DNA from: a candidate division TA06 bacterium DG_78
GTDB taxonomy: Bacteria; Hydrothermota; Tepidihabitantia; SM23-42
DNA: 14,934 bases
Direction: 5' to 3'
NCBI GenBank assembly: GCA_001303225.1
Contig: LJNI01000039.1
Location: forward strand, 1-14,934
A program made the translations under genes and the position numbers. Positions within the stretch are counted from its first letter, which is position 1, and every line of letters starts with the position of its first letter. Under the pieces are notes generated by a model. That model did no database searches and was not told the DNA's origin. It saw only the letters and a program-made list of their open reading frames with translations. Below, piece after piece: positions 1 to 7,100 of the stretch.

Positions 1-93
1 AGACAGGTGAGAGCGGAGTGTTTGCTCTTCTTGCTGTGTTGTCTCTCGGTCAAGACTCTTTTGTATCAGTTTTTCGATATCTTTGTGCTTCAT
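1..93 (-). CDS. Anti-sigma factor, zinc-finger type (N-terminal fragment, runs off the window)
   Basis: An open frame of 31 codons starts at ATG 93 (a GTG directly upstream at 96 is an alternative) and continues past the window edge. The peptide begins MKHKDIEKLI and ends RSHLS. This is the usual N-terminus of zf-HC2 (ZAS) anti-sigma factors: a short acidic/Gln-rich helix, then the His of an H-x3-C-x2-C zinc site. His29 would be the first ligand; the two cysteines would lie just outside the window. It follows the ECF sigma factor by 63 bp on the same strand, the standard sigma/anti-sigma order. Known role of the family: a membrane-anchored or cytoplasmic protein that holds its partner sigma factor inactive until a signal arrives. 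The family call rests on this short motif and on context, so the membrane part and the cysteines remain unseen. Confidence 0.6.
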   Translation of the reverse strand, partial: MKHKDIEKLIQKSLDRETTQQEEQTLRSHLS

Positions 94-128
94 CACTATG
101 TAATACGTATCAGCTCGGCAAAAGTTTC

Positions 129-156
129 ACCCAGCTCATGTCATTATGGGCTGGGT
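129..156 (-). promoter_or_regulatory. Inverted repeat in the sigma/anti-sigma spacer
   Basis: A perfect 7-bp inverted repeat (ACCCAGC / GCTGGGT, arms 129-135 and 150-156) with a 14-nt loop starts directly at the stop codon of the sigma gene. It lies between the sigma and anti-sigma genes in the presumed mRNA. No clean T run follows, so it does not look like a full terminator. It could tune the ratio of the two proteins or act as an mRNA processing or stability element; this is inference. Confidence 0.35.
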
Positions 157-693
157 TCATCTATTCTCATGGACCAGCTGTTGCAGCTTTTTCCGTGCTC
201 GATGCAGCCGGGTTTTTATTGTGGTGACTGGAAGTTTCACAATTTCGCTGATTTCCTGGTAAGAGTACTCTTCTTTATGGAAGAGGATAACGATTTCACG
301 ATCTAAAGCAGGTAATTTTGTTAGGGCTCGTTCGATTTTCTCTAATTTTTTCTTTTTTTCGTAATCATAGACAAAATCATCCTTAATTGCATGTTTTTCA
401 TCAAAATATTCATACTCCTGCTTATTTTTTCTGTAGAAATCTATCACCAAATTGTGCGCTATGGTGAATAACCAGGTAGAGAACTGTTTGGTTCGATCGA
501 ATCGATGCAGAGCTTTAAAACACCGAATAAAGGTATCAAATGTAAGGTCTTCAGCATCATGGTAATTTCTCACCATGCGGTATACATAACTGAAAATCCT
601 TCCTTTATATAGATTCAGGAGTTTTTGACAAGCATGCTCATCACCATCACAAGCACGCTCAATTAAATCAATGTGTCCAATCTCCTCTTTCAT
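157..693 (-). CDS. ECF-type RNA polymerase sigma factor (sigma-70 family)
   Basis: The 178-residue protein has the two-domain architecture of group IV (ECF) sigma factors and lacks a sigma-3 domain. Region 2 spans about residues 24-92 and includes the core-binding and -10 recognition helices (YHDAEDLTFDTFIRCFK, then STWLFTIAHNLVIDFYRK). A charged, lysine-rich linker covers about 93-117. Region 4 spans about 118-172, with the HTH YSYQEISEIVKLPVTTIKTR for -35 recognition. Length is normal for the family. It binds core RNA polymerase and directs it to a regulon that is not visible here. The ATG at 693 follows a TATAAT by only 7 nt, so its mRNA may be leaderless. It lies 23 bp downstream of the alkD-like gene, so co-transcription from that gene is also possible. 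A partial anti-sigma gene follows. Confidence 0.93.
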   Translation of the reverse strand: MKEEIGHIDLIERACDGDEHACQKLLNLYKGRIFSYVYRMVRNYHDAEDLTFDTFIRCFKALHRFDRTKQFSTWLFTIAHNLVIDFYRKNKQEYEYFDEKHAIKDDFVYDYEKKKKLEKIERALTKLPALDREIVILFHKEEYSYQEISEIVKLPVTTIKTRLHRARKKLQQLVHENR

Positions 694-700
694 TTATTCG

Positions 701-706
701 ATTATA
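701..706 (-). promoter_or_regulatory. Possible -10 box (TATAAT) for the sigma factor gene
   Basis: A consensus TATAAT on the minus strand lies 7 nt before the sigma-factor ATG, the same geometry as the leaderless promoters elsewhere in this window. No TTGACA-like box is found 16-18 bp upstream, so either the promoter is weak, it is read by another sigma factor, or the match is chance. Confidence 0.35.
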
Positions 707-716
707 CTAGACACTA

Positions 717-1421
717 TTATTTTTTGTTTCTCACTCTTTTTTGGATTGCAGGACTCGTCAATTCCCGAAATGCATCAGCAGCAATCCATTGAGCGCTCTT
801 CGAATCTATTGTCTGAATCTGTGTGGCGGTCTCGATTGCCCTTCTGTTTAAAAATTGATTGCGTTTACCGATCTGCCGTAGTGCCCAGTTGACTGCTTTT
901 TTGACGTAATTTCTGTTATCTATCGACTCCCTCGATATTACTGGTAAAAATGCTAAAAATTTTTTGTCATCGGCTTTTTTATCGTGAACAGATAACCATG
1001 CAATTAATGAAAACCCAGCCCTCTTTACAAAGGGTTCGCTTCGGATACTCCATTCCACTGCTTTTTTATAGGCAAATTGCGTTTTATCAAAGAGATGACC
1101 ACAACAGTGATCACACACATCCCAAGAATCAATGTCAGTCACCCACTGCTCCATCTGTTTTTCAGAAACGAGTTGTGGATCGTCAATTGAGGCAGCGAGT
1201 ATGCGAGCGTCACGTATGCCAGTTTTCCAGAGCTTTTGAGCTAATTGGTGGTCTCTTCCGATTTCCCATGCCATTTTTCTCAGTGTAGTAACCGATATCC
1301 CGTAGTTCTTTTTAGGATTGATTCCATACCGTGCCATTCCTGCAACTGCCTCAGGATTGGCTGATGATTTTAATTTTTTTATGATGGTAGTGTATACAAC
1401 TTTTGACGGCGGCTTTGACAT
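717..1421 (-). CDS. AlkD-like DNA alkylation repair protein (HEAT-repeat DNA glycosylase)
   Basis: From ATG 1421 the protein has 234 residues, the usual AlkC/AlkD family length, and is all-helical in character. The family's best-conserved segment is present: SWDVCD at 99-104, whose Trp and Asp correspond to the catalytic/DNA-contact residues of Bacillus cereus AlkD. A conserved Arg follows in PFVKRAGFSLIAW (Arg134). AlkD enzymes excise N3- and N7-alkylated purines using HEAT-like repeats, without base flipping. The reading frame extends upstream to a TTG (1445) and an ATG (1436). I chose 1421 because those upstream codons lie inside or upstream of a good -10 element, no SD precedes any of them, and residues from MSKPPSKVVY on resemble a normal N-terminus. 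The lysine-rich C-terminus (VRNKK) is unremarkable. It is the first gene of a probable alkD-sigma-anti-sigma unit. Confidence 0.9.
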   Translation of the reverse strand: MSKPPSKVVYTTIIKKLKSSANPEAVAGMARYGINPKKNYGISVTTLRKMAWEIGRDHQLAQKLWKTGIRDARILAASIDDPQLVSEKQMEQWVTDIDSWDVCDHCCGHLFDKTQFAYKKAVEWSIRSEPFVKRAGFSLIAWLSVHDKKADDKKFLAFLPVISRESIDNRNYVKKAVNWALRQIGKRNQFLNRRAIETATQIQTIDSKSAQWIAADAFRELTSPAIQKRVRNKK

Positions 1422-1427
1422 GTACGT

Positions 1428-1455
1428 AGTATACATAATTTTCAATAAGGTGCAA
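1428..1455 (-). promoter_or_regulatory. Promoter of the alkD-like gene (TTGCAC-16-TATACT), leaderless geometry
   Basis: On the minus strand a TTGCAC box (1455-1450) and a TATACT box (1433-1428) are separated by 16 bp. The -10 box ends 6 nt before ATG 1421, so transcription would begin at or next to the A of the ATG. This explains the lack of an SD and supports the 1421 start. Confidence 0.6.
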
Positions 1456-1583
1456 CCATTCAGTAGTCAGGTCGATTAATCGGAGGAATTTACTGGTGTG
1501 CAATATCTTCTATTTACCAGTTAACCTTATGGGTATTAATGTGTCATAAGATTAGAGGCAAGCACTATTGCTTCCGAGCGTGT

Positions 1584-1640
1584 GGGGAGGTAGTTATGGT
1601 AGTAAACACTTTTATAAACATACCAATTTTGGCAATATGA
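1584..1640 (+). CDS. Candidate 14-residue leader peptide with strong SD
   Basis: GGGGAGG at 1584-1590 sits 5 nt before ATG 1596, which opens a 14-codon frame (MVVNTFINIPILAI) ending in TGA at 1638-1640. The SD and its spacing are better than those of most real genes in this window. The stop is 8 nt before the structured element at 1649. A hydrophobic micropeptide or an attenuation leader are both possible. Only the SD and spacing support it; chance cannot be excluded. Confidence 0.3.
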   Translation, partial: GEVVMVVNTFINIPILAI

Positions 1641-1648
1641 ATAATAAT

Positions 1649-1737
1649 GACCCCGTGAGGATAATCTCACTATGCATGTTTCCATATTCCCTCCTATGGA
1701 AACAGGGTGGATATACCGAGCGGGGTCGCCTATTTTT
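1649..1737 (+). ncRNA. Candidate multibranched structured RNA / attenuator
   Basis: A closing stem of 7 GC-rich pairs (GACCCCG at 1649-1655 with CGGGGTC at 1721-1727) encloses further hairpins. P2 is TGAG/CTCA (1656-1659 with 1666-1669). P3 is a perfect 10-bp stem (1677-1686 with 1695-1704) with the 8-nt loop TTCCCTCC. P4 is a short GGT/ACC stem around 1708-1716. Five T residues (1733-1737) follow the closing stem after a 5-nt gap, as in an intrinsic terminator. The segment CCTCCT (1690-1695), spanning the P3 loop and its closing base, is exactly complementary to the SD AGGAGG at 1774-1779. I do not recognise a named riboswitch. The + orientation is preferred because the T run and the complementary SD are both on that strand. 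Confidence 0.4.
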
Positions 1738-1740
1738 CGA

Positions 1741-1768
1741 TTGATAAGTGGCGTGTTGTTAATACTAT
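1741..1768 (+). promoter_or_regulatory. Possible promoter for the SHOCT locus (TTGATA-16-TACTAT)
   Basis: TTGATA (1741-1746) and TACTAT (1763-1768) are separated by 16 bp, the spacer length seen in all the stronger promoters here. Transcription would start near 1775, giving an RNA that begins about 10 nt before ATG 1785 and retains GGAGG. If this promoter is real, the structured element at 1649-1737 belongs to a different transcript or acts as a terminator upstream of it. Confidence 0.35.
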
Positions 1769-1773
1769 AAAAA

Positions 1774-1847
1774 AGGAGGTGATAATGGATTACGGTTTCG
1801 TAAAAGAAAGGTTTTCATTATGGATTATGGTTATAGAGGTTTGTTAA
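1774..1847 (+). CDS. Candidate 20-residue micro-ORF upstream of and overlapping the SHOCT gene
   Basis: The strongest SD in the region (AGGAGG, 1774-1779, 5 nt spacing) serves ATG 1785, which opens MDYGFVKERFSLWIMVIEVC and stops at TAA 1845-1847. Its first four residues (MDYG) are repeated by the start of the SHOCT frame at 1820, 35 nt downstream, in another frame. The TAA overlaps an ATG (1847-1849) that is in the SHOCT frame and is followed at once by TAG. It may be a leader peptide coupled to the SHOCT gene, or the remnant of a duplicated gene start. It has no recognisable domain. Confidence 0.3.
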
Positions 1848-2038
1848 TGTAGATAGCTCTGATACTAATAATCGGCGGCGTAGCTTACTTTATTATCAGA
1901 GGACAGAAATCAATACCAAAAGAGGATGAAGAGACGCCACTGGAGATACTCAAAAAGAGGTATGCAAAGGGAGAAATCTCAAAACAAGAATTCGAGAAAA
2001 TGAAAAAGGATTTAAAAGGTTCATTACGTTGCTTTTGA
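1820..2038 (+). pseudogene. SHOCT-domain small membrane protein with in-frame TAG at codon 11
   Basis: From ATG 1820 the frame reads MDYGYRGLLM, then TAG (1850-1852), then IALILIIGGVAYFII, a membrane segment. A charged linker and a clear SHOCT domain follow (PLEILKKRYAKGEISKQEF, then EKMKKDL), and the frame ends at TGA 2036-2038. Total length is 72 codons including the TAG. Small proteins with one N-terminal membrane helix and a C-terminal SHOCT motif are common and usually have Trp/Phe-rich residues before the helix, so the TAG is most simply a TGG (Trp) to TAG change. No ATG, GTG or TTG lies between the TAG and the helix, so an intact helix cannot be made by internal initiation at those codons. 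A weak SD (AAAGG, 1807-1811) precedes ATG 1820. The function of SHOCT domains is poorly known; they are thought to mediate oligomerisation. Nonsense mutation, readthrough and sequence error are all possible. Confidence 0.72.
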
Positions 2039-2147
2039 ATTACAGAAGAATTAACAAAGAAAAAATTTTATCTGCAAGACGATATTAGCACCAAAATAAG
2101 ATGATTGTCGTATGTTTTGTCTATTCCTGCAACAGCTGATAGCTAAT
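2039..2147. other. Convergent spacer between SHOCT locus and FG-GAP gene
   Basis: A 109-bp AT-rich gap separates the stop of the plus-strand SHOCT frame and the stop of the minus-strand FG-GAP gene. A weak imperfect inverted repeat (ACGATA with TGTCGT, one G-T wobble, about 2079-2109) is visible, but there is no GC-rich hairpin with a T run, so I cannot name a terminator for either side. Confidence 0.4.
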
Positions 2148-4160
2148 TCACTTCAATTTCAACATCTTTCGTACAATACCAGATCTGTCTGTCTTTAGTC
2201 TATAAAAATATACACCCGCACTCACATATTCACCAGACTCATCCTTACCGTCCCATGTAACAGTGTACGTTCCGGAGCTAAATTCCTTATCCACTAGACT
2301 TCTCACACGCTGACCTGTGACGTCGTATACAACAATGGTTACATTCAGGGGGCTATCGGTCTCTCTGTTTGGTATCTGGAATTTGATTTCAGTCATCTGA
2401 CTAAACGGATTGGGACAGTTGGGATAGAGCATGAGAGAATGAGGATTAAGCTGCTGAGTTTCTTTTTGCTCTTTTACTGTGACCGCATTCACATAAAAAT
2501 TCCAAGTACTGTCGGTTGAATTGCCTTCACGATCAGAAACCACGAGCATAAGAGTATACGTAGTGTCATCCAAATCCTCAGCAAGATAAGAAATCATTGT
2601 ATCAGTAACCACGGCGGACAGGGTATCATCATTCATAGTCAGATCTGTACAAGACGTATCAATTCCCACTCCTCCAGGATTATCTTGATAATATGCGTAA
2701 ATTACAACACTGTCTGTTTCAATCGTATCTTCAGGAGTAGGAAAAAGAATTGATATTGTGGGCGGAGTAGTATCGGCCTCCATATTTATATCTTTGAAGA
2801 CAAACAATCCACCAGTATATTGAGACCCAACTATGATTTCGTCTCTGGAATCGCCATCAACATTTGCCGCTGACGTATTCCCCCATAATCCATGACCAAC
2901 ACCAAAAGCATACGAGTATACAAATTCATATTGATCATTACCAGTACACCTGTAAACATGCCATTGATCATATGCAGTTAATACCAGTTCTTGTTTTGGT
3001 CCGAAGGAAACATTTCCTGTGGTTACATTCGCAAGGACTCCTGATCCTAGACCAGGGATTATTGTGTCCCAAGAAATGGTAAAACTATCATCCGCCGCTC
3101 TTTCGAAAATAGCGAAGTAATCGTTATTGTCGGTATTTCCTCCATATATAATTTCAGGCAATCCGTCGTTATCCACATCGTCACCATGAGTAGATTGACA
3201 ATTCAGTTGTTGCCAGTCATATTCCCAAACTTCTGAGTATATATTATCTCCTTGATTTTCGAAAACCTGTATTATATTCCCATCCATCGCTGTAAACTCC
3301 ATTTTGCCATCTTGATCAAAATCACCCACGGCGCGGTTTCTCCCATTATAGCTGTAGATAGGAGAGGCAAAAACTGAATCAAATTGATTATCACCGATAC
3401 ATTCATATATTTTAATACGATAAGTAGTGGGACCAGTACATTCACGAATTAAAATCTCCTTATTGCCATCCTGGTCTAAATCTACTATCTGCCCATGATA
3501 ATGAATATTCATGGGTAATACATGAGACCAAGTTAAAGCTGAAGGATATGAAGTACTGTCTACACTTTCATAGACTCGAATAGAATCTTTGTATTGCGTG
3601 AGCACCTCGGTCTTATTGTCTCCATCAATATCTCCAATATCAAAAATTGGTAAAGAATCACCAATAGTCCAGACCGAATCGAATTTTTGTGTTCCTGGAT
3701 TATATTCGTAGATGATTAGTGGATATAAACCTGGCTGGAATATTTCATAAATAATTTCCATTAAACTATCATGGTCGCTATCTCCGATAACAACAGGACC
3801 TCCAGAATTGGGTCTAGAAAGAGAATCTACTATCTGGAAATCAACACTATCACGGCTATAAACCATGCCTGGTGACACTCGGGCAGGAGATTTTACCGAA
3901 AGATTATTTACATCTTCTCTAAGATAACCTTTAAATTCAAAAGTACCATCATTTCGATTTGAAGTATATTTTGCTAAAATTGGTTCGCTCATTTTCTGGT
4001 CTTTTGTAAATACTCCATCTGTTTCCTCGCTATGTATTTTTACCCTTAGAGATGCAGGATTTTGTGCAGATCTTTTTCCATGCAGAAATAGAACACATAG
4101 GATAACTGCTAAAATCAATATCGCAATTCTGGGCGGGAATATTTTTTCCCATATCTTCAT
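2148..4160 (-). CDS. Secreted FG-GAP beta-propeller protein with C-terminal sorting domain
   Basis: The 670-residue protein begins with a signal peptide (hydrophobic core about residues 12-26, possible cleavage after about 33). Six calcium-binding FG-GAP/VCBS-type loops follow at nearly even spacing: GDSDHDSLME (126), GDIDGDNKTE (176), VDLDQDGNKE (226), GDFDQDGKME (279), DDVDNDGLPE (327) and ANVDGDSRDE (432). A degenerate copy near 381 (TGNVSFGPKQE) makes seven blades. An Ig-like region spans about 464-560. The C-terminus (about 577-670) is a type IX/FlgD-Ig-like sorting domain: LYPNCPNPF, VYDVTGQRVR, WDGKDESGEYVSAGVYFYRL. It is expected at the cell surface or outside the cell, where such propellers bind ligands or partner proteins; the ligand is unknown. 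The start was set by a strong SD. It follows the kinase gene by 25 bp and is probably co-transcribed with it. Confidence 0.88.
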   Translation of the reverse strand: MKIWEKIFPPRIAILILAVILCVLFLHGKRSAQNPASLRVKIHSEETDGVFTKDQKMSEPILAKYTSNRNDGTFEFKGYLREDVNNLSVKSPARVSPGMVYSRDSVDFQIVDSLSRPNSGGPVVIGDSDHDSLMEIIYEIFQPGLYPLIIYEYNPGTQKFDSVWTIGDSLPIFDIGDIDGDNKTEVLTQYKDSIRVYESVDSTSYPSALTWSHVLPMNIHYHGQIVDLDQDGNKEILIRECTGPTTYRIKIYECIGDNQFDSVFASPIYSYNGRNRAVGDFDQDGKMEFTAMDGNIIQVFENQGDNIYSEVWEYDWQQLNCQSTHGDDVDNDGLPEIIYGGNTDNNDYFAIFERAADDSFTISWDTIIPGLGSGVLANVTTGNVSFGPKQELVLTAYDQWHVYRCTGNDQYEFVYSYAFGVGHGLWGNTSAANVDGDSRDEIIVGSQYTGGLFVFKDINMEADTTPPTISILFPTPEDTIETDSVVIYAYYQDNPGGVGIDTSCTDLTMNDDTLSAVVTDTMISYLAEDLDDTTYTLMLVVSDREGNSTDSTWNFYVNAVTVKEQKETQQLNPHSLMLYPNCPNPFSQMTEIKFQIPNRETDSPLNVTIVVYDVTGQRVRSLVDKEFSSGTYTVTWDGKDESGEYVSAGVYFYRLKTDRSGIVRKMLKLK

Positions 4161-4164
4161 TTTT

Positions 4165-4173
4165 ACCTCCTTT
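4165..4173 (-). promoter_or_regulatory. Strong SD (AAAGGAGGT) that fixes the FG-GAP gene start
   Basis: AAAGGAGGT on the minus strand, with its core 5 nt before ATG 4160, selects this start over in-frame upstream codons lying inside the end of the kinase gene. It also puts a signal peptide at the N-terminus. This is one of the few strong SDs in the window. Confidence 0.85.
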
Positions 4174-4185
4174 GTTTCATTAATT

Positions 4186-7100
4186 TTACTTAGTAAAAAA
4201 ACCTTCCTTATTTCTCGCATATAATGCATTGACCGCACTAAAAACTGCATGTCGGTCAGGTCGGTTTAAATAACTTTTTTTAAAAGATTCATATTTTATC
4301 TTATCAACCACATCCTTAAATATAACAATACATTTCTCATAATGATTTAATGCCTCGTAATATTCTCTATATTTCTCGGAAAATCTACCATATTCAAAAT
4401 AAACTTTCCAGAGAATCTCGGGACAACCGATCTCTTCAACAATACCTTTCGCTTCATCTAATATTTTAATAAACTCTACCTTTGACAACCTACTCTGTTT
4501 GAGTTCATTTTTCACTTTAATCAACAACGCTTCAGCATATAAATCCTTTGTACCCATCTTTTTCGCTAAATTTTCTGCCTTATTGACAATCTTAATACTT
4601 TCCACATACTTACCTTCATGGTAATGAAGTTCTGCGAGTAAAATAAATAACTGAAGTAATAGTGGTTTCATCCCTAATTCTTTAGCCATTTTTATTCCTT
4701 GCTTACAATAATCCTTTGCTGAAGCATAATCTTCCATTATTTTGTAAATTTGACACAACAAAATGTAATTTTCAATCACAATTCGTCTCATTTCGAGAGT
4801 ATTTGCCGTCCTTAGTCCATCCTTTATATATCTCCTTGCTTTTGAAAATTCACCAATCTCCATAAATACTGAACCAATTTTAGTGAATGAATTGGCAAGA
4901 CAAAGGTGATGATTCGTATTTCTTGAAATTCTCAATGACTTTCTATAGAAGTTAAGGGCTGACATATAATCTCCCATCGCCTGGTATACTTCGCCAATAC
5001 ACTTTTCCATATTAGATTTACTGGCATTCCAACCCATAGTGTTATAAATCTTCAATGATTTTTCAAAATAATCTTTTGCCCTTTTATATTCACAGAGTTG
5101 CAGAAAACAACGGCCTATGCCCCCAAGTGAACGACCTATACGAGAAGCGATACCAATTTTTCTTGCAATGGAAAGTGCTTTTTGATAATACTGTAATGCC
5201 CTCGCATAATTTCCTTTTTCTCTTAAAAAATCTCCAGTCGTGGATAACCCCATCGATATGCCATGTTGGTCTCCTATCTTCTCCAATATTCGTATTGATT
5301 TCTGATAGTAAATGAAAGTTTTCTTAAAACCAAACTTATCACGATAAACACGCCCAAGATTATTTAAAACCGTGGCAACACCATACTCATCTTTCACCTT
5401 TTTGTAACACGTGTAAGATTTTTTATAATAAGAAACAATTTTTTCATAATCTGGTTTTCTACCATAATACCCTTTAGTTCTTTCAATAATCCCCATAGTA
5501 TTATACACGCGGGCTTGCAACTTTATTGCTTGTTTTCCTTTTAACCCCTTCACGAGTTTCAACGCATCAAAATCAAACCTACGTGCATTCTTGTAATCTC
5601 CTTTCGCTAAGTATAGTCTGCAAATGTACGCATTGATATTTGCCTCTAAAAGGGTTTTCAATCTACTTCCCTTCATCTTCTTCAGAAGTCTCATTCCCCT
5701 CTGGTAAATATGTGATGCCTCATCAAGCCGTCCTTTCTTCACATAAAATGTACCGAATTCGAGAATAATATCAATTTTTTTGTCAATTGGTCCAACCTCT
5801 ATGCTTAATGCTTCATTACCATGTTCAACCATATCATCATAGAAACCGACAGTAGCCCCCATATGTACTAGTTTTTGTAAGATGTCAAATCGTAAACTCG
5901 GATTCTTATCACTCAAAAGTTCAAGTGTACTCTTATAAAATCTAATTGCCTGTTCATTGGCGTACCGCTCTCGGCACTTTTTTGCTGCTCTGATGCCATA
6001 TCGTACTCCTCTTTTATGGTCTCTTGCGTTAATAAAATAAAATGCCAAATCCTCAACCACTTGCTCTAAGTTTCTTTTGTTAATATTCTCTAGAACTTTA
6101 CCTACGTTATAATTCAACCTTTTTTTGTTTCGGGGACTTAATCGTTTATTTAACGATTCCTGGAGTGTCGTATGATAAAATTGAAAGGTATTACCTTTCT
6201 CAATTAAAACCTGTTTTCTTGTTAAATTCCATAGGGTACGTGATAACTCGGTATCATCTAACTTGTTCAATCGTTTCATTACATCGTATGTAAATCCTTT
6301 GAGAAATATCGCCGCATAGTTAAGAACCTTTTGTGAATTAATATCTAAATCCTTTACTCTCTTTAAAATTATGTCTTCTATCGTTTCAGGAATTACTATT
6401 TGCTTGAAATCTTCTATTCTCATGGGTTCGCCAATACTCACGCCTCTCTTTTGTAACAGTGTCCTCATTATCTCTTCGACAAAGAATGGATTACCTCCAC
6501 TCTTTGTCATGAGATACCGGACGAGTTCGGGGGAGTTAGAACCGCGTGTTATTGTCGAATCTAAAAATGAATAAAGGTCTTTAAATTTTAAGGAACTGAG
6601 TCCAACTTGATTAAAGCATCCATCATCTTTTAAATTGCGTATCATTTTTTGGAGGGCTTGATTTTCTTCCAACTCCTGTTCACGAGCGGTGCCACAAATG
6701 AAAATATTGCTTTCAGCAATATTACGGCTAAGGTATTCTAAAAATTGCGTGCTTAGATCATCGGCCCAGTGCAGATCCTCAAGCAATATAACGATTTCAC
6801 CAAGCATTGTGGCACAATATCCAATCAACTTAGAGAGTGCCTCAAAATTTCTCAATTTTTCCTGTTGGGGCATTAGAGAAGCAAGTCTCGGCACATTTTT
6901 TTTCAAATGTCTATCTGGTATATCGGGAAATATTTTAAAGAGAACAGCAAACGTAGTCTTCAACTTACTGGACCGGGACAAGTCAACTTCATCCATCATA
7001 TAATTAATCAGTTCTTTAAAAATATCATAAAATGGCTCTAATGCCTGAGTAGTATCTCTGTGGACATAGCCGATGAAATTATGGCTGTGCTGCAATTGGA

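Larger units (their letters stand above)
1422..1784. other. 363-bp divergent intergenic region with leader-like signals
   Basis: There is no gene-length open frame. The minus-strand end carries the alkD promoter. On the plus strand I see a small hairpin (ACTGGT/ACCAGT, 18-nt loop, about 1492-1524), a 5-bp hairpin (AAGCA/TGCTT with loop CTAT, about 1560-1573), a micro-ORF with a near-ideal SD (1596-1640), a multibranched inverted-repeat element (1649-1727) followed by a T run, and a second strong SD at 1774-1779. Confidence 0.6.

Noticed and set aside
1422..1445. Longer alkD-like N-terminus from TTG 1445 or ATG 1436
   Set aside because: These codons lie within or upstream of the probable -10 box and have no SD; the extra residues do not add conserved sequence.
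1481..1551. Small plus-strand frame from GTG 1496 behind GGAGG (17 codons)
   Set aside because: The SD spacing is long (about 10 nt), the start is GTG, and no motif or downstream partner supports it.
1700..1727. T-box riboswitch: AGGGTGG followed by ACCG resembles the T-box antiterminator sequence
   Set aside because: The T-box core is interrupted by an extra ATAT-like insert, no Stem I or specifier loop is recognisable upstream, and the downstream gene is not an aminoacyl-tRNA synthetase or amino-acid gene.
1649..1728. tRNA or tRNA-Pyl-like gene (7-bp acceptor-like stem, about 79 nt, next to a gene with an in-frame TAG)
   Set aside because: The middle hairpin has 10 bp and an 8-nt loop rather than 5 bp and 7 nt, there is no T-loop GTTCGANTC, no CTA anticodon in a loop, and no CCA after the acceptor-like stem.
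4161..4250. Longer FG-GAP protein start at 4250 inside the kinase gene
   Set aside because: It would bury the signal peptide behind 30 extra residues and ignore the strong SD at 4165-4173.
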